Below, one piece after another: positions 35,385 through 46,665 of a stretch of 64,000 nt of DNA. The DNA is from Timema cristinae (lineage: Eukaryota > Arthropoda > Insecta > Phasmatodea > Timematidae): NCBI GenBank assembly GCA_039000515.1, contig JBCFYV010011135.1:12942468-13006467 (forward strand), in the 5' to 3' direction. Position 1 is the first letter of the stretch. The number at the start of each line of letters is the position of its first letter. The notes below the pieces were generated by a model. It was not told the origin of the DNA. It did no database searches and was given only the letters and a program-made list of their open reading frames with translations. The position numbers and the translations under genes are program-made.

Positions 35385-35690
35385 TCCCCCTCATAGCATC
35401 CTAATACTATCTTGAGCTAGTTATAGCCGGTCCCCCTCATAACACCTTAACTTTATCTGGAGCTAGTTCTATCTAGTCATCCTCATAGCACCTTAGCTCT
35501 ATCTTGAGCTAGTTCTACCCAGTCCACCTCATTACATCTTATATATTTCAGGCCCATTCTAAGTTTATCCCCCCATCTGTGTGTAGGTCTTCCCAATTGT
35601 CTCTTACCATTGGGTTTGCCATTCAATATCTTGTTCACACAGCTTTATTTTCTTCCATTTGCGCTGCAGGTCCTGTCCGCCATAGCCTAA
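35385..35690 (-). pseudogene. LINE reverse-transcriptase 3' end with three 46-bp units (array 3)
   Basis: The minus strand reads LNGKPNGKRQLGRPTHRWG, then GLKYIRCNEVDWVELAQDR, the same C-terminal LINE segment as at 20.2 kb. It continues into two or three further diverged copies of the 46-bp unit (35385-35530). It shows an early stage of the expansion seen in arrays 1 and 2. Confidence 0.8.
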
Positions 35691-36152
35691 AATATTTTAT
35701 TACAGTCTGATTTCCATATGAAGGGCCACTTGGTGAATACAAATTTGTTTGCAATTTGTTTGCATAGTTTCTATTAACTATATTATTAGTTTGCTTTTAT
35801 AAGTATTGAAAATATATTTCAAAAATGAAAACTGCAGCGTCCATGACTTGATGCATCAATATATACCCTGCGCCCAGTCCCTTTCTATGAAAATTGGATT
35901 GCAATTACGTAATTTGTATTATATAAAGTATTATGTTTCAATAATCTAATATGTCGTAAATAATATTCACTTTGTGTTTATGCGATATCAATTCTTTGCA
36001 AATTAGGCGGTTACTGACCCAAACGACATTGCGTGATCATTAAATAGTCATCATGTACGTTTGATCTATTACCTTCAAAGAATGATATCATTCTAAGAAA
36101 TACATCAAACAAGACGGTAAGGGAAACAGGCGTAATGGCCACATTATGTTTT
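35691..36152. other. Spacer
   Basis: AT-rich and without recognised features, apart from CCACATTATGTTTTA (36139 on), the left target duplication of the next SINE. Confidence 0.4.
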
Positions 36153-36430
36153 ATTATTATTATTATCACTGCGTCTTACTACCCATTCGGGTTATACGCA
36201 CTTACGCTAATGTGTAATGGTAGGGTGATTGTGAGATGAAATGAAGGACCTACAGTTTAACGTGGAATCCGAACCACGGTGGAGGCCTGACATTCCCTAC
36301 ATTCACAAGATGTCTTGTCAGATGTGAAGGAAGGGTTTGGTAATCAGATAAATCTGTGCCGGGACCGAGGATTGAACCCTGGGCCCCCAGCATAGAAGTC
36401 TGACACCATACCCCTAGACCACCAGGTCAT
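36153..36430 (-). mobile_element. SINE family A, full-length
   Basis: Reverse copy with a TTA tail and full head. CCACATTATGTTTTA occurs on both sides (about 36139 and 36431), giving an exact 15-bp target duplication. Confidence 0.95.
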
Positions 36431-36714
36431 CCCACATTATGTTTTAGTTAAAGTGAATGCACGAAACTACCCTGTATTGTATCTGAACTAATATATCAAA
36501 AATAAATATTATGGCTCACACTGGTTGATTCACGAGTCAAGTGTCCAGATCAAATAGTCCGTTTAAAAAAAGTGAAAAATTATAGCCTGTATACAAGGAT
36601 TGAACCCGGTATTTTGAGTTTGCGCGGTTATGCCCAACCACTAAGCCATTATGATTCGTCTCGTATCCCAGTACATATTTCACTAGTTCTTGTATTGCAC
36701 TGTATTATATTGTA

Positions 36715-36830
36715 TGACTTGCCGGTGTCAGTGAGGTTATGGTTTGAATCACAGTTGGGTGTAATAAGAGTAGATTTCATTAAATGATTTTCCTCTCTCA
36801 CTTCACAAAGGTGTAATACATTAAAAAATA
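36715..36830 (+). mobile_element. SINE family B-like fragment
   Basis: B-box-like 'atggtttgaatcacagttgg' and body 'aaatgattttcctctctcac'. The 3' end is missing. 36560-36660 to its left holds another tRNA-like inverse string ('ggattgaacccggt'). Confidence 0.45.
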
Positions 36831-37664
36831 ATAGCCTCAGGTGACCTGCAGGGCTATTCTGACCGGACGGGAACTAGTTGACGACGTCGCGTTGGCTCGA
36901 TCCCGTAGCGATGCCGCAATGTGCGATTCTGTCCAGTCGGCTAGTTGGCGACACGACTACTCGTCGCGAACTCTGTCGCTTATTTACGAGACTGTCTACC
37001 CCCTCTGTTAACTTCCCGACTTTAATGGCGTTCGTTACTTACTTTTGGTTTTTACATATTTGATTGTTTATATTATCCAATTTAATTAGATAAGGGTTTA
37101 TTTTAGTGTGTTTTAGCGTTTAGTAATTTCCAAGTGGGATTTTTATTTGTATTTGCATCATAGATGTTTAAAACAGTTGTTTTAGTGTTAGGTTAAGGCT
37201 GAGCAGTAATTTAAACAACGTGTGAAGTTTTAAATGGTTTCTTGTGGTCGTTATATATTTTATATATTTCGTAGTTTCTCATCTTAATAAATACCTTACG
37301 CCATAAATTAAGCCCAAGCCCAAATGTTATTTGACAAAATGTCCCCAGTGCCTTGCAAACCAAAAAGCAACATTAAATTAACATAGGTTTTTGTTATGTA
37401 TGTGAATAAAAAATAAAAAGTTTATCAATGTTTTAGTTGCTATAGCATTATGTGTATTTTTACAGGTTTTTGGATATGATGTTGAAACATGGAATTTCAT
37501 CTTATAAATAAAAGTAGGTAACTTAGTATGGGTAATTAATTAATTGTGCAATAGGCCTACCTACTAGTTTCATCTTTATTTGAATTTTTCTTACAGATTT
37601 AGCTCGCATACTAGTCACTCTACACAAATTGTAAAATTAATTATAAATCGTACCATTTGATTTA

Positions 37665-37900
37665 TAAATGTTTATTTATACCAATTTAGAAACCATTCTA
37701 GGCCTAACTTACTAATGGTGATTGTACAGTTTCTAGTTTAATCAACATTTATTTATACCAACTTAGAAACCATTCTAGACCTAACTTACTAATGGTGATT
37801 GTACAGTTTCTAGTTTAATCAACATTTATTTATACCAACTTAGAAACCATTCTAGGCCTAACTTACTAATGTTGATTGTACAGTTGCTAGTTTAATCAAC
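37665..37900 (+). repeat. 77-bp tandem repeat, three copies
   Basis: Units contain 'aaaccattctaggcctaact' and 'gattgtacagtttctagttt'. Copies start about 77 bp apart (37670, 37747, 37824) and differ by only a few bases. They lie inside the CTG-flanked element. Confidence 0.93.
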
Positions 37901-38395
37901 ATAAAGCCATTACAAAAAAGTACAATAGTATATCCCATACAGTTTATTTTATTAAAAGAAAACAAAACTTCAATCAAAAAACTTCACTTGTCCTTCCTCG
38001 TCTGCGGTAGTTCAATATCATCTGAAACAAAACTTTTGATAAAAACAAACATCCTTAGATACATGGATTTTAATATAATATGATAGGCATGAATAAGATA
38101 TTTAAGAGGAAATGCACCTGCATTAGCATGGAAAGAAGGTTGAAAAAATACTCTGTAGACTTGTGTAGGATTCAAACTTCTATTCATAAACTGCAACAAA
38201 ATACAATAAATTTGTAAAAATAACAAACAACATAGCAAAAAGTATTAATATTTACAGTAAAATAGTGGTGATCCAATCCAACTGAATATTGGGAGTGCCT
38301 AAAATTGGAGGGTTTCTACACTAGATCTAATAAGATTGTGGATTCCATTTTTCATAATATTTATAAATGTTTATGTCTGTTTAAGCATTGAATAT

Positions 38396-38612
38396 TTTTT
38401 ATGCACCGAGCCTTATTACCTCTCAAATATATTGGGATATTTACAGTGATGACATTAGAATGAGGGAAGTAAACATGAGAAGAAATATGCCTACATTTGC
38501 ATGGAGGGAGAATGGAAGTACCATAATTACACTTGGTTTCAATTTGAACCCTCTCTATTTCACTGACAAACCTGACTATGTTGATGCTTTAGCGTTTGTA
38601 CCCCACAATTTA
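38396..38612 (-). mobile_element. Highly diverged SINE B-like copy inside the TIR element
   Basis: Weak matches in reverse: 'gcaccgagccttattacctc', 'tttgcatggagggagaatgg'. It accounts for the left part of a 119-codon ORF that I do not believe is a gene. 38620-40480 to the right is AT-rich with repeated TAGGCCTA words. Confidence 0.35.
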
Positions 38613-40581
38613 CCTAACAGTGAAAGTTTATTTGTAACTACCAGTTTAATCTCATCAAAGCAACTGCTTATAATTCCTTATCAAATCAATTTCAAAGGTA
38701 TTTTAATAATTTTAATCAATCACAAACAAGGATATATAAAAAATTAGGATGATGCACAAAATACAGTGTGTATACAACACCTTTTTTTGTTACAAAATAT
38801 AAAATAATAAATAGTTTAAAACAATAATCCTACTCATGAGCAAACGGTGAATCAAATGATACTAAAATTATAATTATGGACATTTATATTTTTTCACTTT
38901 TGCAAAACTTAATCAACGCACCCAAAACATCAAAGATATATAGCAATTGATGAACATTGTGTTTTTACATGTACGGCTTTGGGTTTATACAAATGATCCT
39001 TAACATTATCATCTCTATATTATTTATTTGATTACTACCGTTCAAAATTGTTATTTTTGTAGGCCTATACATGAAAGGTTAGGTCAATTTATTGGTTAAT
39101 ACTCCAATAATAAAGTTTTAAAATAGGGATTGGTTTTTCTTAACCCAAAATAACAAAATCCAACCTTCCAATCATAAAAAAAACATGACTTTGGTGTTTG
39201 GTTTAAGAGTTCTTAATCAAATGTTTCAATGATAAGCCTAACAAATATATTTAATAATTATTGTAATTTTACTATAATTTGATTTTCCGTATCCTTTTGA
39301 ATAGAGTGATGGTGTTAAATTATTTATTATTTTCTATTTTATATAGAAAATAGAGTCCTATATCTACCTGTTATTGTGCGCTTTCCCCGAAAAAGAACTA
39401 CTAACCTGGCCCTTATGTGATTAGGTTAAACATCTTGAAATAAACAAAATAAATAATTGGACGAGTCTTACATTATCTTACAGTCACATTAATCTTTGTT
39501 TCATTTAGTAAATACTTAATAAAATCTTTCACACATTTTTGTAGGCCTAAGCTCCACTAGCATTCCCTTACCAAAATAAAATGTATTGGTTTTGTGGCAC
39601 TTTATTATTGGTAAAACATTTGATAAATTACCATTTATATATAACTAATATTAACTTAGAACCGGATGACAAATAATCTAGGATAAATATTCAATTTTGG
39701 CAACCTATTCAACATATTTGTGTATACTATAAATGCAGCCCACTTTTGTCAATAATAAAAAGGGTAATACATTATAAGCTAACCTAACTAGTCCTACAAG
39801 AACTCGTAGCTTAGGTGTACTTTTAAGTTAAAACATCTTAATATAGTTTAGCAGTATTTTAAAGATAGTTTTTGTTTCAAAACTAGCGCTTAATTGACAA
39901 CACCACATTACAAGACTATGCACAATGATATAGGACTAGTTTAAATTTGTTGAATATAATTATATTGGGTCTACTCACGTTTCTTTATTTCCGCCATCAC
40001 GCTGGCACACAATGTATAATAATAAAAACTTTTCCGCCAATAAAGATAAAACAAACGTACAGTAATGCACTTAATAAGCATCGCATTCTGTTTGTAAGTC
40101 TAGGTTTAGTTATAAATAATGATACTGAAAATTACACCAAACTTGAAATTATACACAAGATTAAACCTACATAAAATATGAAAACACCCCAATAAATACC
40201 AATTTAATAGTAACTGAATTAAATAAATAGTAACTAATAAATTGATGGAGCAAGACTTTCGAAGAATGTGATGACTAATATAAAAATAAATACTAATCAT
40301 TAATAAAAACCGTGTCGTCTGCTAACTTCGAAATTGCAAATACAACCAAAAGTAAACAAGAAGCAATGAACTCTGGGTAAAATATGTTGCCAACCTAAAT
40401 AAATAGTGTTGAAAACCAAACACTGTTGATTACCTGTTGCCATGGCAACCATGGTCTTCCCGACATGAAGCCACGACCGGACAGAATCGCTGTTTCGGTA
40501 ACTTTTCACGACAACTCGTCGCGAAGCGTAGTTGACGACACTCGAGCCGACAAATGTTCCCGAGCGGTCAGAATAACCCTG

Positions 40582-40853
40582 CTGGTGGTTTTGGGTTAAG
40601 GTGTCAGATATTTGTGCTGGGGTCCGAGGTTCAATCCTCGGTCCCGGCACAGATTTATCTGATTACCAAACCCTTCCTTCACCTCTGACAAGACGTGTAT
40701 TAATCACATCTTGTGAATGTGTGAAATGCCAGGCCTCCACCGTGGTTCGGATCCCACGTTAAACTGTAGGTCCTTCATTTCATCTCACAATCACCCTACC
40801 ATTACACATTAGCGTAAGTGCGTATAACCCAAACGTGTAGTAAGACGCGGTGC

Positions 40854-40926
<73 letters not shown>
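40582..40926 (+). mobile_element. SINE family A, subfamily with a 13-bp insertion, disrupted 5' end
   Basis: The first nine bases of the head lie at 36840-36848, across the TIR element. The rest runs from 40582 through B box GGTTCAATCC to an AAT tail of about 70 bp. After GACAAGAC it carries GTGTATTAATCAC, absent from most copies but present in the copy at 61204-61357. Confidence 0.93.
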
Positions 40927-41463
40927 TTAAATGTTGTTTCGCATTTCCTGTACTCCAACGCTTCATGGATCATGAATATTTCAAAAATTTAATTTATTTG
41001 ATTTATTTAACGTGCACTTTCTGAACTGACTGATTGAATCAGTACACGAGAATTTCTATGATAGAGAGCAAAAGGACCTACCAATTTTTCCGGGAAAACT
41101 ACTCATACATCCCCTCCAGAGCTATTTTACTTGCCACAATCGACGTTAGACCAATGGTTTCACTTTCACTACGAAGGAAGTTGTGCTACAGATTTTTATC
41201 ATTCAAGAAAAATCCGTTGGCCCTAATTGGGTCTGAACCCACGAACATCGGCTCCTGAGGCGAGAACTTTGCCCCAATACCATCAAGGTCGACGATCTTG
41301 AACAAGTCCTTGGCAAACTTATTTATGTTATTATTGTATTACTACACCACCAGGATATCTGCATTTTGCTACACTAAAGCTCAATTCACACGTTCAACAA
41401 ACATAAGAACAGAATATGTCTTAGTAGCGCATCAATTCACACGCTGTGTGTTGACCCCGATAG
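40927..41463. other. Spacer with a tRNA-like segment
   Basis: 41213-41292 in reverse contains GGGTTCAGACCC (B-box-like) and an A-box-like GATGGTATTGG. It does not fold into a convincing tRNA by eye and is probably another SINE head remnant. Confidence 0.35.
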
Positions 41464-41704
41464 GGGTTATACGCACTTACGCTAATGTGTAATGTTAGGG
41501 TGATTGTGAGATGAAATGAAGGACCTACAGTTTAACGTGGGATCCGAACCACGGTGGAGGCCTGGCATTTCACACATTCACAAGATGTCTTGTCAGAGGT
41601 GAAGGGAAGGGTTTGGTAATCAAATAAATCTGTGCCGGGACCGAGGATTGAACCCTAGACCCCAGTACAGAAATCTGACACCTTGCCCCTAGACCACCAG
41701 GTCA
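41464..41704 (-). mobile_element. SINE family A, lacking its 3' tail
   Basis: Reverse copy starting at 'ggttatacgcacttacgcta' and ending 'tagaccaccaggtca'. The AAT tail and 'gtcttactaccc' end are missing. Confidence 0.88.
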
Positions 41705-41739
41705 GCACGTTTTTACAACAAAGAGCATTTTTCACAGAG

Positions 41740-41885
41740 TTAAATAAAATATAACTTCATTTGATACATTTATTTTAATTTTCTAAATGCAGTAATCTCA
41801 ACAGATTATGAATATTTGTCATCAAAATTGCAGATTTTGACAAGAAGCTTTTAAAATTAATTGAAAATGTTCATTTCAGGTTAAA
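41740..41885. mobile_element. MITE M fragment
   Basis: Weak copy of the central part: 'gtaatctcaacagattatga', 'atatttgtcatcaaaattgc', 'attttgacaagaagctttta'. Confidence 0.4.
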
Positions 41886-41910
41886 GGATGTTCATGGGTG
41901 ATATGTATTC

Positions 41911-42155
41911 ATTTTTAGCACCACGCCTTACCACCTATTTGGGACGCCTATATACTAATTACATTAATGTGTTGGGTATTATGAAGATTTCATTTAAAGA
42001 AAGTTCACCCGCATTTGTGTGGAGGGAAAGTGGAAACCATTTAGGAGAACCACCTTCTGTACATCCGACCAGGATCAAACCCCGTTCTCCACGTCTTCGG
42101 CAGTCTATTCTAACACGATAGTAGAGCGTTAGACCATGCGGGCACCCAAGCGGGT
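41911..42155 (-). mobile_element. SINE family B, full-length
   Basis: Reverse copy: 'agcaccacgccttaccacct', 'cacccgcatttgtgtggagg', head complement 'gagcgttagaccatgcgggc'. Confidence 0.85.
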
Positions 42156-42499
42156 ATGAATGATATTAAAGAACCGTTGAGAATAGGCCTAATATGGGTA
42201 GAAAATTAAACTTAATACCTCTACTGAATCAAATTTTAGTTATTTATTTTTACTAATAAACTCGCGTTCACCTTCAATCCTCTCTTAATACTACAAATCA
42301 TTAAGACAACAACAAAAAAAACACTATCAACGACTTAAGGCCACTACGCTTATTCGGAGGAAATAAAAGATTGTCTTCGTTACGGTTGATGAGATATTCA
42401 AACGACTTACCGTGCATCATATGGGTAAGTAGAGAAAACAAAATTATACTCACTTTTCAACAAGTCTTTTACCCCCTTTCCCTCACTGTAAACTCCCAA

Positions 42500-42535
42500 G
42501 TATATAATGTCTTCGTGGTCGAACAAAGGCAGTCG
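42500..42535 (+). promoter_or_regulatory. Core promoter of CSP gene 2 (TATA + initiator-like)
   Basis: TATATAAT at 42501-42508 and GCAGTC at about 42530, 29 bp apart, give a leader of about 30 nt before ATG 42560. An alternative is that 'ccttttgctcgcag' (42537-42550) is a splice acceptor and the true promoter lies upstream. Confidence 0.5.
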
Positions 42536-42559
42536 TCCTTTTGCTCGCAGGCCACCACC

Positions 42560-42758
42560 ATGTTGTTGACGTTGAGCGTGTTTTGTTCTATGTGCGTGAT
42601 GCAATCCTTGTCGGGGATCCCCCGGGAGGACAAGTACACCAAGAGATGGGACAGCATCGACCTGGATCAGATCCTTCACACGGACAGACTATTGGAGGGG
42701 TACCTCAGGTGTCTCATGGAGGAAGGGCCTTGCACGCCGGACGCTAAGGATCTTAAGA
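42560..42758 (+). CDS. Chemosensory protein (CSP/OS-D family), exon 1
   Basis: Second member of the insect CSP family, expected to be a small secreted carrier of hydrophobic ligands. I chose ATG 42560 because it has a strong CCACCACC context and opens directly into a signal peptide (MLLTLSVFCSMCVMQSLSG). The upstream part of the open frame has no such features. The mature start PREDKYTKRWDSIDLDQIL is the CSP N-terminal core, followed by DRLLEGYLRCLMEEGPC with the first Cys pair (C-x6-C) and TPDAKDLK. The donor A|GTGAGT lies one nucleotide after the Lys codon, as in CSP gene 1, so the frame beyond 42758 is intron. No exon 2 was recognised downstream. Many minus-strand frames here are shadows. 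The exon looks intact and its sequence is GC-rich against its surroundings. Confidence 0.9.
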
Positions 42759-43039
42759 GTGAGTATCAAATGAGAGGTGGGGCTTTATCGTGCGTTTGAT
42801 TGATTTAATCCCTATAAGGTGTACTTTTCTTATAAAGTAGGGCCCCCACTCATAAAGTGGGTTAAGCCCCAGAGCCTCGTTGTAAAGCGGAATACAGCCT
42901 TTTTTAAATTTTCAAATGCACATAAAATACTAATATCATGTTTTATAAGCAAAACATACGTTACAGATATACGTTACATATGTGCACCGGCTAAAATAAC
43001 AAATTAAATAAATGGAAAACACTAGTGATTAACAATTCC

Positions 43040-43600
43040 CATTAACTGCCAATATTGGCGTACGCTTCAGAAACGTGGGTAATGAAAGAACAAGATAAAA
43101 GCAGTATGAAGGCGAGTGAAATGAGATTTCTCAGAAGCAGGATCAGTGTGACAGAATTTGACAGGATGAGAAATGAGAGAGTAAGAGGAATAGTAAAGGA
43201 AGAGCTAGTTCAGAAAAGTATAGAGAGAGAAGACACAACTGAGGGGGTATGGCAATGTGAGAAGAACAGAGGAAGAAAGGATGAACAGGAGGATGTTGGA
43301 TCTGGAGGTGGGGATAGGAGGCCAAGAAGAAGACCAAGAGACAGATGGCCGAAGGGAGTAAGGAGGAGTGTGGAGGAGAGAGGAGAAGGCTGGGCCAAGG
43401 TGGAGGGAGAGAGGAGGTGGGAGGAAAGGAGATGATGGAGAGGCTTATGTTCCAAACAGACCCAGTCAGTAAGAAGAAGAGAGGAGAAGGCTGGGCCAAG
43501 GTGGAGGGTGAGAGGAGGTGGGAGGAAAGGAGATGGTGGAGAGGCTTATGTTCCAAACAGACCCAGTCATTGGCTGGAAGCTTTAATCATGATGATTAAG
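43040..43600 (+). pseudogene. LINE reverse-transcriptase C-terminus with a 101-bp duplication
   Basis: The plus strand reads YASETWVMKEQDKSSMKASE, then MRFLRSRISVTEFDRMRNER, GRPRDRW-like RRPRRRPRDRW and ERRWEERRWWRGLCSKQT, the successive C-terminal segments of an insect LINE reverse transcriptase. The last segment (43381-43470) is directly repeated with a 101-bp offset (43482-43572). The ORF ends at TAA about 43598. The frame is open for some 125 codons but is only the tail of an ORF of over 1,000 codons, so the copy is 5'-truncated. It lies in the presumed intron or downstream region of CSP gene 2. Confidence 0.85.
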
Positions 43601-44340
43601 AAATGGGAAAGTAGAACCCTTTTTTCAAGTCCAGAACTCAACATTCACAGAATCAATCGGTGAAACTTCCAGTAACGAATATAATATTTGACATGTATTT
43701 ATATTTGCGGTGTATTTCCATTTCATAGGCGCAGACAAGTGTAAAAATAATTGCTATTATAATTTCGAGTAGTTAATTTTGTTACGACTGGAGCTAACGA
43801 TGGACGCACACAGCAAGTATTAATGGATGAATCATTCGGTTGAGTGAATACAATTGAAACCAATTATATAAAAACTGCAAAATTAATGCATTAAACTCGC
43901 GCTCACATCTTAAGGAATTTCTAAATTAGTTTGGGATAAATTTTACCAAAAAAGAAAAATATTTAAAATATTGAATTATAATATTAGCACAAAATAAAAA
44001 TGCCAGGTAAAAGCGATTTATTTGCAAATGGGTGGGGGTCCCTAACCTCGGAGGCCCCTGTGCGTGGCACACTTGGCACACGCCTGCGGGCACTATAAGG
44101 CTCATTGATCCATTCACCTACTCTATTTTAGGGGCTGGAGGTGGCCAACAAATCACACACAAATCGACACCAACGACATGAACACTCAAATCACATGCAC
44201 TTATTTCTGCCCCATCTAATGATCAAGATTGAACAGTACTGGGACCAGGTTTAGAAGGGTTGGTCAGGCAAGCGCTCCATTCTTAAAGAGGGCCGATTCC
44301 TGGTGATGATACAAGAGAAACTTAACGTTCCAATAGGATC
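43601..44340. other. Spacer downstream of the LINE tail
   Basis: 44030-44110 is GC-rich with 'gtgcgtggcacacttggcac' and may be an unassigned repeat. The rest is AT-rich. No CSP exon 2 seen. Confidence 0.4.
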
Positions 44341-44630
44341 ATTATTATTATTATTATTATTAGCACCGCGTCTTACTACCCATTCGGGTTATACGCACTT
44401 ACGCTAATGTGTAATGGTAGGGTGATTGTGAGATGAAATGAAGGACCTACAGTTTAACGTGGAATCCGAACCACGGTGGAGGCCTGGCATTCCCCACATT
44501 CACAAGATGTCTTATCAGAGGTGAAGGAAGGGTTGGGTAATCAGATAAATCTGTGCCGGGACCGAGGATTGAACCCCGGCCGCCAGCATAGAAGTCTGAC
44601 ACCTTACCCCTAGACCACCAGGTCACCTAC
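44341..44630 (-). mobile_element. SINE family A, full-length
   Basis: Reverse copy with a TTA tail and complete head. CCAATAGGATC at 44330 and 44632 is an exact target duplication. Confidence 0.96.
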
Positions 44631-44721
44631 AACCAATAGGATCGTTTAAACATACAGCACAATAGTTGGTTTTTATTTTTTTTACCCAGGCGACAACTGT
44701 CCCTTGGATATAATTAGATAT

Positions 44722-45010
44722 GGTGACCTGGTGGTCTTGGGTTAAGGTGTCAAACTTCTGTGCTGGGGTCCGGGGTTTAATCCTCGGTCCCGGCACAGAT
44801 TTATCTGATTACCAAACCCTTCCTTCACCTCTGACAAGACATCTTGTGAATGTGGGGAAAGCCATGCCTCCACCGTGGTTCGGATCCCACGTTAAACTGT
44901 AGGTCCTTCATTTTATCTCACAATCACCCTACATTACACATTAGTGTAAGTGCATATAACCCGAACGGGTAGTAAGATGCGGTGCCAATAATAATATTAG
45001 TAATAATAAT
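44722..45010 (+). mobile_element. SINE family A, full-length
   Basis: Head variant GTCTTGGGTTAAGGTGTC, B box GGTTTAATCC (one change), body, 3' end and AAT tail. ATAATTAGAT flanks both sides (about 44711 and 45011). Confidence 0.94.
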
Positions 45011-45020
45011 ATAATTAGAT

Positions 45021-46134
45021 CCCTAACATTTCCCGTAAACTACCCACGCTAATAGGGAAATGTATAAAAACAGATTTTTGGTAACTGAGCATGTATTCTG
45101 AACGATACTATCACGGGTTTTTACCCTCATTTGTGTCAAGGGGTTATTCATGCTTTTACTTCCACTCAATAAGGGGGTTCCTGAATTATTTATTCTTCAT
45201 TTTGCTTGGGGCGGCCCCGCCCTAATATACTAGAGTCGTATATTTCCTTCAAATGATCACACATTGTAAAGTGCATGACGCATATCCACAGAACCCATTC
45301 CTAGCTTAACTTAGCTGCACATGTGGGGGGAGCAGTAGTAGAGTCGGCTCTCACAAGGGGCAGTGCGGTCTTCGGGGGCGTGTCATTCTTCCTCCTTCAA
45401 CCCCTGACCTTCCCCAAGTTTTAATAACATTACTTGACCAAAAGTGGACGAAAAAAAAAAACCAAATTTGTCATAAATAAGTAGTGCTCAGTAAATCAAT
45501 TGAGGCTTACATGCTAGTTTTAAACAAAATAAATTATATATATTTTTTCTAATTGATCTTAAATGAATGCCTCAAATGTCTACGTATTGAAAGCGTGTGC
45601 ACCTGCTTTGTAATATATCAGAACAGCACAAGGTAGGTGCAGCGAACCATTGTTTGTGCTCTCTGAAACACAAATGGCAAAACTGCTAGAAATGCATTTT
45701 ATTTAGGAATTAAAATCATCGTAGGTTTTGTGAATTAACCCATTATTAACCTAACCTAATTACTTTTGTAAAGAGTATGGAGATGGTTTCCTGTAGTTTT
45801 ATTATTTTATTGCAATATTGTAAATATTTGGGATTGGGTATTGCTTACAATACAATGCTTGCCATATTGTCACACAGAGCAATTGTTTTCCTTGTGATAT
45901 TTTGATCCATATTTTCATGTACTTTTGATATGAGCTGTGAAAGGATACTTATTAATTTCGGATAGCTGTAATTATATTCAAAACATCTTAAAGTACTCCT
46001 GAACCTATTAGAGATTTTATACTCTGTACAATATGAACGTTTTCTAGTCATACGTATCTATGCCCTGCTCTAACATTTATTTAACTACTCTACAATATAT
46101 TATTGATTCTAAGAAACTCATTGTACTTCATAGG
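45021..46134. other. Spacer
   Basis: No element family recognised. A minus-strand 68-codon frame at 45845-46051 has ordinary amino-acid composition but no known domain. Confidence 0.4.
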
Positions 46135-46505
46135 TTTTTTTTTCATACTCCTTGTCTTACTATCCATCTGAGCTATTCACATGTTTACACTATTTGAGTA
46201 GAGACGGGGAAGGTGGAATTTTTTAGGAAACCAAAATAAATTCTGTCATTTTAGCTTAGATGATATCGTGACTGTCTACAATGCTGAGATCCCGATTAAC
46301 TTAACGTTCACTTAATTTTCCCATTATTATCATTATTATTATTACTATTATTATGTGTTCTGTCTCACGACAGATCCATTCTTTTTGTCAGTAACTTAGC
46401 CCGCCAATGCCTCCTGTCCTCTGCCTCCTCCTTCAACTCTCAGAATCTTCTTCTTTCGTAATGGAAAGATTTTCCTGTTGTTTTTTTAAATGTAAGCCAT
46501 CACTT
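46135..46505 (-). repeat. SINE B fragment and an unnamed interspersed repeat
   Basis: 46140-46240 is a reverse SINE B 3' fragment ('ccttgtcttactatccatct'). 46345-46470 ('gttctgtctcacgacagatc', 'cttagcccgccaatgcctcc') matches 11885-11990 and ends near TTCTTC-rich sequence. It may be the 3' part of a LINE read in reverse. Confidence 0.5.
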
Positions 46506-46529
46506 AACGTTCATTTAACTTGAGGTCTG

Positions 46530-46665
46530 ACAGCTTGGCTCAGTCGATAGCGTGTCTGTATATTGAGCTAAGGGTTCCAGCTTCGATTCTGGTGTGGCCA
46601 TAAAATGTGTCATTAATTAAATATATTAATCCTCTTTCACAATGATGAATTAACTGCAGGAGTCT
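46530..46665 (+). mobile_element. tRNA-derived SINE family C
   Basis: AGCTTGGCTCAGTCGATAGC (A box) and 'agcttcgattctggtgtggc' (B box) give a tRNA-like head, followed by 'tctttcacaatgatgaatta', as in the inverse copy at 12440-12697. Confidence 0.65.

Larger units (their letters stand above)
36849..40581. mobile_element. 3.7-kb TIR element with CTG target duplication, inserted in a SINE
   Basis: The left end CAGGGCTATTCTGACCGGAC is matched by the inverse right end (complement of CAGGGTTATTCTGACCGCTC), both followed by CGGGAAC. The match is strong for about 26 bp. Both ends continue into CpG-rich sequence with shared words (TCGTCGCGAA, GCGATTCTGTCC) in altered order. CTG flanks both sides (36846-36848, 40582-40584), and the flanks together rebuild a SINE A head (GGTGACCTG | GTGG). 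The interior is AT-rich with a 77-bp triplication, SINE B-like remnants near 38090 and 38400, and no recognisable transposase, so it is non-autonomous or decayed. A 3-bp duplication fits CACTA-type or Harbinger-type elements. The superfamily is undecided. Confidence 0.8.

Noticed and set aside
38388..38747. 119-codon plus-strand ORF as a cargo gene of the TIR element
   Set aside because: Its left half resembles a decayed SINE B and the rest has no recognisable domain.
40300..40650. 116-codon minus-strand ORF
   Set aside because: It begins in a SINE head and runs through the inverted-repeat end of the 3.7-kb element. There is no domain.
42371..42559. N-terminal extension of CSP2 upstream of ATG 42560
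   Set aside because: It has no signal peptide or conserved residues, contains the TATA box and initiator, and the downstream ATG has the strong context and signal peptide.
43143..43556. Minus-strand Ser/Pro/Leu-rich ORFs
   Set aside because: They are antisense to the LINE reverse-transcriptase tail and mirror its 101-bp duplication.
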